Source: Pseudothioglobus sp905182815 (lineage in GTDB: Bacteria > Pseudomonadota > Gammaproteobacteria > PS1 > Pseudothioglobaceae). Taken from it: a stretch of 64,000 bases of DNA. The notes below the pieces were generated by a model. The model saw only the letters and a program-made list of their open reading frames with translations, was not told the origin of the DNA and searched no databases. The position numbers and the translations under genes were made by a program. Positions 17,912-25,094 of the stretch are shown here, in pieces (the first letter of the stretch is position 1; each line of letters begins with the position of its first letter). The stretch covers positions 1,674,001 through 1,738,000 of the forward strand of contig NZ_CP159805.1 of the NCBI RefSeq assembly GCF_048087625.1. The letters are read 5' to 3'.

Positions 17912-18730
17912 TTAAACTTTTTGGCCCCAATGAAGCTTTGATCTTATAATCTCAAAGTAGTCATAACCTTTTGGATGAATTAGATGGACAAAATTTTCAT
18001 GTTGCTTCACTCTAAGAGCAACACCTTCTGATGCATGAACTGAGGACTGAGCATCAAAGCTAATTGTTGCCCTATCTTCGCAATCTAAAAGAGTAATCAA
18101 TACCTCACTATCGCCATCAAGAATGAACGGTCTATGACTCATTGTATGAGGGCTGATTGATACTAGGCAAATCGCATTTGTACTCGGGTGCATAATTGGG
18201 CCTCCGCTAGAAAGTGCATAAGCAGTAGAACCAGTAGGCGTGGTAACTATAATTCCATCTGCCCTCTGATTATTCACAAAGTCTCCATCAACATTCAGCT
18301 CAAACTCTATCATTTTTGGAGTTTCATTCCTATGAATTACCACCTCATTAAATGCTAGATGTTTTGACAATACTTTGCCATTTTGTTCAATTTGACAGCT
18401 TAAAAGAGATCTTTTCTCTTTAATAAACTCACCATTTAGAACAGCGCTAACTACTGGCGTCATCGAGTCAACTGAAACGTCAGCTAGAAAACCAAGGCGT
18501 CCTAAATTAACTCCAAGTATAGGAATATTGAAGTCAACATAAGTTCTTGCGGTATTCAATATAGTACCGTCTCCACCGACAACAATAATTAGATCAGCAT
18601 TTTTCTCAAAGTCTTTTTGATCCTCCAACAAAATAACACCAAGATCCTTAAGGAGAACACCAAGCTCCAGGGCAGTTTTTTGACTGGTAAAATCGTTTGG
18701 TTTACAGATAACGCCAATAGAATTAAACAT
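17912..18730 (-). CDS. nadK: NAD kinase
   Basis: NadK phosphorylates NAD to NADP. The 272-residue protein has the family motif VVGGDGTILNTAR (about residues 51-63), followed by GRLGFLADV, then AFNEVVIHRN and TPTGSTAYALSSGGP, which form the NAD site and the second glycine-rich loop. Length is normal. It is divergent from grpE over a 65-base gap and followed by recN, the classical gammaproteobacterial order. Confidence 0.97.
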   Translation of the reverse strand: MFNSIGVICKPNDFTSQKTALELGVLLKDLGVILLEDQKDFEKNADLIIVVGGDGTILNTARTYVDFNIPILGVNLGRLGFLADVSVDSMTPVVSAVLNGEFIKEKRSLLSCQIEQNGKVLSKHLAFNEVVIHRNETPKMIEFELNVDGDFVNNQRADGIIVTTPTGSTAYALSSGGPIMHPSTNAICLVSISPHTMSHRPFILDGDSEVLITLLDCEDRATISFDAQSSVHASEGVALRVKQHENFVHLIHPKGYDYFEIIRSKLHWGQKV

Positions 18731-18734
18731 AGGC

Positions 18735-18764
18735 CTTGAAATATACTAAAAAGTAACTACATAA
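18735..18764 (+). promoter_or_regulatory. Candidate heat-shock (sigma-32-type) promoter of grpE
   Basis: CTTGAAA at 18735-18741 is a perfect match to the sigma-32 -35 element. Fifteen bases on, CTACATAA (18757-18764) is a partial match to the -10 consensus CCCCATNT. The site lies 32 bases before the grpE ATG. The -35 is convincing; the -10 is weak. Confidence 0.5.
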
Positions 18765-18795
18765 CATGTTAAATATACATTAGTTTGGTTAAAAA

Positions 18796-19338
18796 ATGAC
18801 AAAAAAGAAAGAACAAAAAACTCAAGATGATACCTCTAATGAGGTTCAAGAAGATGTACTTGATGATAACAAAAATGAAGATTTAGCGACTCAGCTTTTA
18901 GAGGCACAACAGTCTGCAAAAGATAATTGGGACAAGCTTTTACGCTCCCAAGCCGAGATGGAAAACCTTAAGAGGCGTACATCAAAAGATCTTGAGAATG
19001 CCCATAAATATGCCCTTGATGGTTTCGTTAAAGCCCTATTAGAGGTCAACGACTCTCTTTCAATGGGACTTAAGCTAGCAATGGATGAAAATGCAACTCT
19101 AGAAAACACAATTGAAGGAATTGAGCTTACAAATAGAGTTTTTATGTCAACTCTTGAAAAGTTTGGAGTTGAGGCCATAAACCCTGTTGATGAAAAATTT
19201 AACCCAGAACTGCATGAGGCGGTAACTATGGCGCCGATGCCAGATAAAATATCAAACACTGTTTTAGAGGTTATCCAAGTTGGATTTACTTTAAATGGTC
19301 GATTAGTCCGCCCAGCACTCGTAATAGTCGTACAGTAG
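18796..19338 (+). CDS. grpE: Nucleotide exchange factor GrpE
   Basis: GrpE releases ADP from DnaK in the Hsp70 cycle. The 180-residue protein has an acidic disordered N-terminus (about residues 1-30) and a long dimerising helix with NWDKLLRSQAEMENLKRRTSKD. The C-terminal beta domain has VNPVDEKFNPELHEAV-type sequence (here INPVDEKFNPELHEAV) and ends GFTLNGRLVRPALVIV. Start at 18796 keeps the normal length. dnaK does not follow, unlike in many relatives; the downstream region is an accessory patch of small genes. Confidence 0.97.
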   Translation: MTKKKEQKTQDDTSNEVQEDVLDDNKNEDLATQLLEAQQSAKDNWDKLLRSQAEMENLKRRTSKDLENAHKYALDGFVKALLEVNDSLSMGLKLAMDENATLENTIEGIELTNRVFMSTLEKFGVEAINPVDEKFNPELHEAVTMAPMPDKISNTVLEVIQVGFTLNGRLVRPALVIVVQ

Positions 19339-19380
19339 TTGGACCCTCTACAACCCCTACTCTGACAACACTTTTTTTGA

Positions 19381-19441
19381 GTGTCTAACAAGTGTCTAAC
19401 AAAAACGCACTATCTATATGTCTTGGTCGGGTGTCTAACAA
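19381..19441 (+). repeat. Three copies of an 11-bp repeat GTGTCTAACAA
   Basis: GTGTCTAACAA occurs twice in tandem at 19381-19391 and 19392-19402, and once more at 19431-19441. It lies just after grpE, at the left border of the accessory patch. No integrase is nearby. The repeats may be a recombination junction or a protein-binding site; function is unknown. Confidence 0.6.
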
Positions 19442-19468
19442 GTGTGAAAATAATGCTATAACAAAACC

Positions 19469-19894
19469 TTAATTGCATTTTTCATTTTGTTCAGTCATTT
19501 CACTCTTTCTTATTGTCATTGTATCAATAATATTGTGAATTTCTTTTAGTAATGAGGCGTCATTTGAATATGATTTATCGCCACCATCATAACCAATTAA
19601 CCAAAGTCCATATTTATTCTTATATCTATCTGGAACAATGTATTTATTAATATCATCTCCAACAATTCTAATGTACTTCAAATTTCTTTCTTCATTTTCA
19701 CAACTATTTGTTTTAAAAAAATCGTCAGTTTCATTAATGAAATGAATATCTTTTGTGATAAAGAGGACTATTCTTTTATCCCATGAAAATGAATTAATAT
19801 ATTCTTCTAAATTTATTTTTACACTTGAATTACTCATCATTGGAAACATTAACAAAGTTAACAATAGGCAGAATACTTTTATCCTGTTCTTCAT
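19469..19894 (-). CDS. Secreted DUF4174-like protein
   Basis: The 141-residue protein has a clear N-terminal signal peptide (basic MKNR start, hydrophobic core to about residue 20, small residues after). The mature part starts with a WDKRIVLFIT strand and ends with LWLIGYDGGDKSY and a helix with IIDTMTIRKSEM. This pattern (strand, variable middle, G-x-DGG-x-K, then I-D-x-M-x-x-R-x-x-EM) is that of DUF4174 proteins, small thioredoxin-fold-like periplasmic proteins of unknown function. No CxxC motif is present. It is the left-most gene of the accessory patch and has no obvious operon partner. Confidence 0.65.
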   Translation of the reverse strand: MKNRIKVFCLLLTLLMFPMMSNSSVKINLEEYINSFSWDKRIVLFITKDIHFINETDDFFKTNSCENEERNLKYIRIVGDDINKYIVPDRYKNKYGLWLIGYDGGDKSYSNDASLLKEIHNIIDTMTIRKSEMTEQNEKCN

Positions 19895-19928
19895 TACTTA
19901 TTGTATCTAAATGTAAATTTACTTTGAA

Positions 19929-20351
19929 TTAAAGATTTAAATAATCTTTAAATTCATCCTTAACATCACTACCAATGTCATTAGTTAGGTACTCATAAAC
20001 ATTGAAGATACAAACATAATAAATATCAGATAAGAATTCATCAATCTTTTCATAATCCTCATGATCATGATCCACCCACCATCTTGAATGTGGATCTTCT
20101 TCAACTTCACTCATCATTTCAGAATCTAAAAACCTCAGATAGTGTTTTTCTACGTACATAATTCTGTGAATCAACATATGTAATGATCCTTCAAACATTC
20201 CGTCAACTCTAGTAATATTAAAGGAATCATCTGAAAAGTTTGTTCTGACCTTAGAAAAGTTATAGGTTGATGATTTAGTGTCATCAATAATCGTTGTCAG
20301 TTCTTTTGTAACAAATCTAATTATTGAGTGTTTAACAAAGTTATTCATCAT
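19929..20351 (-). CDS. Hypothetical acidic protein
   Basis: A 140-residue protein I do not recognise. It is acidic, with a histidine- and tryptophan-containing stretch (SRWWVDHDHEDYEKI, about residues 88-102) and a hydrophobic helix (IYYVCIFNVYEYL). No signal peptide or membrane segment is apparent. It is separated from its minus-strand neighbours by 34 and about 80 bases. The coding call rests on length and reasonable amino-acid composition in an AT-rich stretch, so a non-coding reading is not excluded. Confidence 0.5.
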   Translation of the reverse strand: MMNNFVKHSIIRFVTKELTTIIDDTKSSTYNFSKVRTNFSDDSFNITRVDGMFEGSLHMLIHRIMYVEKHYLRFLDSEMMSEVEEDPHSRWWVDHDHEDYEKIDEFLSDIYYVCIFNVYEYLTNDIGSDVKDEFKDYLNL

Positions 20352-20377
20352 AATTTTTATTTTATTATAAATATGAC

Positions 20378-20403
20378 TTTGTAAGGTCTCTCCAACTTAC
20401 AAA
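20378..20403. repeat. Inverted repeat downstream of the 20431-20793 gene
   Basis: TTTGTAAG and CTTACAAA form an 8-bp perfect inverted repeat around a 10-base loop. It lies about 28 bases past the stop of the minus-strand gene ending at 20431 and before the next minus-strand gene. Without a T-run it is a poor intrinsic terminator but could be an RNA hairpin or operator. Confidence 0.35.
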
Positions 20404-20430
20404 ATCAGTCAGTCAAAAATACAACTGGAT

Positions 20431-20793
20431 TTAACTCTTCTTACTTTGATGAACGACTACTGGATTTGTTATATTCTTCTTTATTAACTTATTAATAAAT
20501 GTTTGTTTATCTTTAAGAAGTAGTTCAAGATACTCATCATTGTTGCAAAACGCCACATTACCATCTGTATCTTCAATATAAAAATAACCCCAATCAGTAA
20601 TATCATCAAGACTAGTCGTTTGATCAGGTGCTAAGTGTTGAGTGTAGAAATGTTTCCACCATCTTTGAGAAATCCCTTCACTTTGTTGAAGTTGAAGTTG
20701 AAGTGACTCTAAATTTTCTGCATCAAAATCATATGTAACAAAATCCACCTCTTCATGATTTTCTACATAGTAAGTAACTGTAAAGTTTTTCAT
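20431..20793 (-). CDS. Hypothetical protein
   Basis: A protein of 120 residues if the ATG at 20793 is used (MKNFTVTYY); an in-frame GTG at 20814 would add seven residues. I do not recognise a family. The first half alternates beta strands and acidic turns (YDFDAENLESLQLQLQQ), the middle is rich in aromatic residues (ISQRWWKHFYTQH), and a segment WGYFYIEDTDGNVAF looks like a beta hairpin. It is predicted cytoplasmic. Like the other minus-strand genes here it belongs to the accessory patch after grpE. Confidence 0.5.
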   Translation of the reverse strand: MKNFTVTYYVENHEEVDFVTYDFDAENLESLQLQLQQSEGISQRWWKHFYTQHLAPDQTTSLDDITDWGYFYIEDTDGNVAFCNNDEYLELLLKDKQTFINKLIKKNITNPVVVHQSKKS

Positions 20794-21015
20794 TTGCAAA
20801 ATGTTACAGGACACAAAAAATATGTGGCAAAAAATCCATATACAAAAATGGCTTTATTAGTGGTGAAAAAACCCTTGATTTCACAACACAGTTTTAGACT
20901 GCCAGAATGTCCTACTTTAAGAGGGATTCAATTCAGTTATTTCTGAGATACTTTTGTTCACTCTGTGTTTATATTGAAATATAATTTAGTGATGATTTCA
21001 AATGAATAAATATAA

Positions 21016-21324
21016 ATGGCAACAAAAATAAATATTAAGCATACTCAAAGTGGAATGGTGAAGACAGGTTTTTATGGTTATAGTTGGACATATCTCATCT
21101 TTGGCTGGTTTGTTCCATTGTTTAGAGGTGAATTAGGTGTTGGGGCGCTTCATCTTCTTTTCACGATAGTAACTGGTGGTATTTGGCAAATTATTGTAAG
21201 TTTCCTATATAACAAACAATACATGACAAGAATGCTAACAAATGGCTGGGTTCTTGATGGGTCCGATTCAGACAAAGTTCTTGCTGGAACTTCACTAGGC
21301 ATATCGACACATACTAACAACTAA
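21016..21324 (+). CDS. Small membrane protein, HrgC-like
   Basis: The 102-residue protein begins with a polar strand (INIKHTQSGMVKTGFYGYSW) and continues with two hydrophobic segments (TYLIFGWFVPLF about residues 25-36, and HLLFTIVTGGIWQIIVSFLY about 46-65). It ends with a soluble NKQYMTRMLTNGWV tail. This layout, with the FGWFVPLFRG turn, resembles small membrane proteins annotated HrgC or related. I know no biochemical function. It is 18 bases upstream of the hydroxylase-like gene and may be co-transcribed with it. Confidence 0.55.
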   Translation: MATKINIKHTQSGMVKTGFYGYSWTYLIFGWFVPLFRGELGVGALHLLFTIVTGGIWQIIVSFLYNKQYMTRMLTNGWVLDGSDSDKVLAGTSLGISTHTNN

Positions 21325-21342
21325 AAATCGTAATAGAATTAA

Positions 21343-21957
21343 GTGCATAATTTAAGAATTCCAATAGAGCCCTATGAGGGTGATTTATCAGGTGTTGCTG
21401 ATTACCTCGATGGAATGAATTTTCAACTGTTAACTCAAATAGCGCCTTATAAAAACAATAATATTTGGACAGCATTATCTCTTCACGGGTTTGGCTCAAA
21501 TGCATCAGATATATTTAAACCAGGTTTTGTAGATACAAAGGTAGAAGTTGACACTCAATTGCAGTGGACTTCGCTATTCAATGAACCTACTATGAAGCCA
21601 ATAAGTGAAATGATCTCTAAGCTACCTTGTAATTTTGAGAGAATTCGATTTACAAAATTAGTTGCAGGCAAATCTCTTAAAAAGCATACAGACAATGTAG
21701 ATGATGATATTAAAAATAAAAAGATTGCCAGGCTTCATATTCCAATTAGGACCAATAATGATGTTATTTTTACTTTTTATGAAAATGAAAATGATCTAAA
21801 AGGCAAGTTATTTAATCTCAAAACAGGGCACTATTACTACCTTGACGTTACGAAACATCATTCCGTAAGCAATAATAGTAATATTGATAGGTATCACCTA
21901 GTTATAGATTGCTTCGTAAATGATGAGTTAAAAACACTATTTAAGGGTATTTTTTGA
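21343..21957 (+). CDS. Aspartyl/asparaginyl beta-hydroxylase-like protein
   Basis: The 204-residue product looks like a 2-oxoglutarate/Fe(II) dioxygenase of the Asp/Asn beta-hydroxylase family. It has the motif KKHTDN (H115 and D117), RLHIPIRTN (about 129-137), a DVTKHHSVSNN segment holding the distal histidine (H171 or H172), and DRYHLVIDC with an arginine (R182) suited to 2-oxoglutarate binding. Bacterial members may modify peptides or lipids; the substrate cannot be told. Translation appears to begin at GTG 21343, since the next ATG is 24 codons in; no good ribosome binding site is visible. It is 18 bases downstream of the small membrane protein gene. Confidence 0.8.
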   Translation: MHNLRIPIEPYEGDLSGVADYLDGMNFQLLTQIAPYKNNNIWTALSLHGFGSNASDIFKPGFVDTKVEVDTQLQWTSLFNEPTMKPISEMISKLPCNFERIRFTKLVAGKSLKKHTDNVDDDIKNKKIARLHIPIRTNNDVIFTFYENENDLKGKLFNLKTGHYYYLDVTKHHSVSNNSNIDRYHLVIDCFVNDELKTLFKGIF

Positions 21958-22133
21958 TATAAATATATTAATTTTAATAAAAATGAGCTATTTTTAGCTA
22001 TTTTTTAACTAATAACAATGTTTTTATATACAAAAATAGTCAAATTACCATTTTTTAATCATTTTTTTAGATATTAAGTAAGTTTTTTTAGATAATAAGC
22101 CATATTCTTAAAAAAATTGCATATTTTTGTCCC

Positions 22134-22162
22134 TTGACACATAACATTTAATACTCTATATT
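22134..22162 (+). promoter_or_regulatory. Strong sigma-70 promoter of the flavin monooxygenase operon
   Basis: A perfect TTGACA (22134-22139) and TATATT (22157-22162) are separated by the optimal 17 bases. Transcription would start near 22169, leaving a leader of about 70 bases before the ATG at 22238. The leader contains a possible hairpin (CAGG near 22182 with CCTG near 22210). The preceding 280-base gap (21958-22237) is otherwise very AT-rich with no gene seen. Confidence 0.75.
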
Positions 22163-22237
22163 TCTTATTACTCAAGTCGGCAGGCAGTGAGAGAAAAAGG
22201 TGTGTGCCCTGTAAGTATATTTTACAAACATTTATAA

Positions 22238-23089
22238 ATGGACTGGCTTGTGAAAGACCTTGAATTAAGCAATTATTCAGATACCCCCTCTCTTTTTGAT
22301 AAAGATGGTACAGCCTACAAAATCTTTGGAGACGAACCTGCTACATTGATCTTTATACATGGTGTTGGAATGTGTGGAGAAATATGGCAGCCTCAAGTTG
22401 AACATTTTTCAAAAGATTATCGCGTAATAACTTATGACTTTTTAGGTCATGGAAAAAGCGTGCTCAAAAAGGACAAACTCACCCTAGAAGACTATGTAAC
22501 TCAACTATACAATCTTGTTAATGAGATTGGAGTTACAAACTTTTCATTAATTGGACACTCAATGGGGGCAATTATTGCGGTTGCATTCGCATTAAAATAT
22601 CCTAGAAAAGTTGACACACTCATTCCCATAAATATTGTCTTTAAGAGAACTAAAAAAGCCCAAGATGATGTAATTATGAGGGCTAAAGATGTCTTTAAAT
22701 CTCAACAAATAACTAATATTAGTCAAACACTTGAAAGGTGGTTTAAAAACAAAACCAGCCCTGATGATTTACTGAAGATTAATAATGTTCGAAGCTGGCT
22801 TAACAATACCTCGCCAAAAGCTTACGCAGAAGCTTACTATTTATTTGCTACATCTGATCGAGTTTTTGTAAATAATCTTTCAAACTTACAACCACCTGTT
22901 TTATACTTAACCGGGAGTGAAGACCCTAACTCTACTTCGCTAATGTCTGAACAAATGGCTCAAGAAACTCCAAATAGCTGGAGTGAGTCCATTGAAAGTG
23001 AGGCGCATATGATGGCATATATATCGGCAAAAAAAGTTAACTCAATAATAGAACATTTTCTTAATAACACTACCAATACTACTACATGA
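22238..23089 (+). CDS. Alpha/beta hydrolase, PcaD/RutD-like
   Basis: The 283-residue protein is an alpha/beta-hydrolase-fold enzyme. The oxyanion-hole region FIHGVGM is at about residues 44-50, the nucleophile elbow is GHSMGA, the acid is probably the Asp in TGSEDPNS, and the histidine is in SEAHMMAY. The arrangement resembles 3-oxoadipate enol-lactonase (PcaD) and RutD, so a lactone, amide or ester intermediate is a plausible substrate. No signal peptide. It is first in an operon with flavin reductase, luciferase-like monooxygenase, aldehyde dehydrogenase and a PcaC-like protein. Its TGA overlaps the next ATG. The exact reaction is unknown. Confidence 0.85.
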   Translation: MDWLVKDLELSNYSDTPSLFDKDGTAYKIFGDEPATLIFIHGVGMCGEIWQPQVEHFSKDYRVITYDFLGHGKSVLKKDKLTLEDYVTQLYNLVNEIGVTNFSLIGHSMGAIIAVAFALKYPRKVDTLIPINIVFKRTKKAQDDVIMRAKDVFKSQQITNISQTLERWFKNKTSPDDLLKINNVRSWLNNTSPKAYAEAYYLFATSDRVFVNNLSNLQPPVLYLTGSEDPNSTSLMSEQMAQETPNSWSESIESEAHMMAYISAKKVNSIIEHFLNNTTNTTT

Positions 23090-24033
23090 AAACAGAAGAA
23101 ACACGGGATCTAAGACAAGCACTTGGCTCTTTTCCAACAGGGGTAACTGTGGTTACAGCCAAAGATAAAGATGGAAGTCCAGTAGGATTTACTGCGAACT
23201 CTTTCACTTCAGTGTCGTTAGAGCCTCAATTAATATTGATATGTATTGACAAGGAGTCTTTCAACATAGAGTCGTTTTCTAAAGGTGGAAGTTTTGCAGT
23301 TAGTGTTCTCTCTGAAAGTCAGCAACATATATCAACCACTTTTGCAAGCCCTGAAACTGATCGCTTTAAAAATATTTCTTGGAAATCAAAAACTACAGGA
23401 AGCCCTATCATATCTGACTCAGTTGCCTGGTTTGATTGTGATACGGATAATATTATAGAGGGTGGTGATCACCTTATTCTTATTGGTAAGGTAAGGGAGT
23501 TTGGATACAATCCACAAACCCCACTGGTTTATTTACGAGGAAATTATGTTAATCTCGGACTTGAACAAAAAATGCTCCTTGCAATGGAAAATAAAAACAC
23601 AAAAATAATTGTTGGGGCGTTAATTGAATGGCGAAAAAAAATATTTCTTCTTACAGACCAAACAACTGGAATGCTTTATTTCCCAAATGCTTCAAGACTG
23701 GGTTCAACTTCTGACGAAGAAAGTCTTCTTGGAAGTCTCCAAAAGCAAAAAATACATATCAATGAACACTATCTATTTTCAGTATTTGAAAATAATGATG
23801 ATAAAACTAGTCTTATATATTACCGCACAAAAGTCGAAGATGGCTCATCTATAACTACTGGACAATTCTATGAATTTGATTCAATACCGTTTGAACTTCT
23901 AGCTGATGATGCAAGTAGAATAATGCTTAAACGCTATATTGCAGAAAGAGATTTAAATGCTTTTGGAGTATTTGTGGGTAAGGAAAGTGAAGGCAATGTA
24001 GAGGCTATAAGTAAAACTAATCAAAATGTGTAG
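23086..24033 (+). CDS. Flavin reductase domain protein with C-terminal Nudix-like extension
   Basis: Residues about 5-165 form a split-barrel flavin reductase domain, with LGSFPTGVTVVTA, the GFTANSFTSVSLEP motif and a GGDHLILIGKV strand. It likely uses NAD(P)H to supply reduced FMN or FAD to the adjacent monooxygenase. Such reductases are normally about 160-190 residues; this protein has 315. The extra part (about 170-310) starts VGALIEWRKKIFLL, ends LMLKRYIAERDLNAFG-like (IMLKRYIAERDLN) and GVFVG, and looks like a Nudix fold, but I see no intact Nudix box, so hydrolysis is doubtful. It overlaps the hydrolase gene by four bases. Confidence 0.85.
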   Translation: MKTEETRDLRQALGSFPTGVTVVTAKDKDGSPVGFTANSFTSVSLEPQLILICIDKESFNIESFSKGGSFAVSVLSESQQHISTTFASPETDRFKNISWKSKTTGSPIISDSVAWFDCDTDNIIEGGDHLILIGKVREFGYNPQTPLVYLRGNYVNLGLEQKMLLAMENKNTKIIVGALIEWRKKIFLLTDQTTGMLYFPNASRLGSTSDEESLLGSLQKQKIHINEHYLFSVFENNDDKTSLIYYRTKVEDGSSITTGQFYEFDSIPFELLADDASRIMLKRYIAERDLNAFGVFVGKESEGNVEAISKTNQNV

Positions 24034-24044
24034 GAGCTATTAAT

Positions 24045-25082
24045 ATGAATTTTTCTTTATTTGCTCAAATGGAAAGGATAGATGAAGAGCAGTCACAAAA
24101 ACGCTTGTATGAGGAGTATGTCGAGCTATATCAAATAGCTGATAGGTCAGGTTTTAAAACAATATGGACTGGTGAACATCACGGCATGAACTTTACTATT
24201 GCTCCAAACCCATTTATTAATCTAGCTGATTTAGCCAACAAAACAAAGAATGTTAGGCTCGGAACTGGAACAATTATTGCCCCCTTTTGGCACCCAATTA
24301 AGCTTGCTGAAGAAGCAGCAATGACCGATATTATTTCAGGAGGTCGACTTGAAATTGGTATAGCTCGAGGAGCTTACTCTTTTGAGTATGACCGCCTTGC
24401 AGATGGTATAGTATCTTTTTCAGCTGGAAGCGCTATGAGAGAAATTGTCCCAGCAATTAAGGGCTTGTGGAGAGGTGACTACACAGGTGAAGGAGAACAC
24501 TGGTCCTTCCCAAAAACTACTAGCTCACCAAAACCCCTTCAATCCCCTCACCCGCCCATTTGGATTGCTGCTAGAGATCAAAACTCTCATGACTTTGCAG
24601 TTCAGCAGGGCTGCAATGTTCAAGTAACCCCTCTATGGCTTGGAGATGATGAGGTTGTCTCATTGATGGAAAAATTCAATAATTCCTGTGAGAAATTTAA
24701 AGATATAGAGCGTCCAAAAATAATGGTATTACGCCATACATTTGTGGGTGAGAGTGAAGAAGAAGTTGTTCAAGGCTCTAAAGATATATCTAGATTCTAC
24801 TGTTATTTTGGTGCATGGTTTAAAAATGAAAGGCCTATTAGTCAAGGGCTTATTGAGAAACTTACGGATGAAGAAATGTCTAAGATTGAAATGTACTCAC
24901 CTGAAAAAATGCGTCAAAATAGTATTATAGGAACTCCTGATGAAGTTATTGAGCGTATTAAGTTTTGCGAGAATCTTGGTTTTGACGAATATAGTTACTG
25001 GATTGATAGTAGCATGAGCTTTGAAAAGAAAAAGAAATCTTTAGAGCTTTTTATTGACAAAGTGATGCCTGAATTTACTTAA
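24045..25082 (+). CDS. Luciferase-like flavin-dependent monooxygenase
   Basis: The 345-residue protein is a TIM-barrel enzyme of the bacterial luciferase/LLM superfamily: FKTIWTGEHH (about residues 37-46), LGTGTIIAPFWHP, GGRLEIGIARGAY and PPIWIAARD are typical flavin-site motifs. A family start and the ribosome binding site AGGAG eight bases upstream fix the ATG. With the reductase encoded just before it, it should form a two-component monooxygenase using reduced FMN and oxygen. The context (hydrolase, aldehyde dehydrogenase, PcaC-like protein) suggests cleavage of a cyclic or heteroaromatic compound, as in trigonelline (TgnAB) or pyridine (PyrA) degradation; this is inference, and the substrate is unknown. 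Confidence 0.9.
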   Translation: MNFSLFAQMERIDEEQSQKRLYEEYVELYQIADRSGFKTIWTGEHHGMNFTIAPNPFINLADLANKTKNVRLGTGTIIAPFWHPIKLAEEAAMTDIISGGRLEIGIARGAYSFEYDRLADGIVSFSAGSAMREIVPAIKGLWRGDYTGEGEHWSFPKTTSSPKPLQSPHPPIWIAARDQNSHDFAVQQGCNVQVTPLWLGDDEVVSLMEKFNNSCEKFKDIERPKIMVLRHTFVGESEEEVVQGSKDISRFYCYFGAWFKNERPISQGLIEKLTDEEMSKIEMYSPEKMRQNSIIGTPDEVIERIKFCENLGFDEYSYWIDSSMSFEKKKKSLELFIDKVMPEFT

Positions 25083-25094
25083 AGAGGAAGGGAC

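Noticed and set aside
19381..19441. Phage or integrative element attachment site
   Set aside because: The 11-bp repeats are suggestive, but no tRNA, no integrase and no matching copy at the other end of the patch was found.
22170..22237. Known riboswitch (TPP, FMN, SAM-II, c-di-GMP)
   Set aside because: The conserved core sequences of these classes are not present; only a small possible hairpin is.
22238..25082. Rut pyrimidine degradation operon
   Set aside because: RutD-, RutF- and RutA-like folds are present, but rutB, rutC, rutE and rutG are not, and aldehyde dehydrogenase plus PcaC-like protein do not belong to it.
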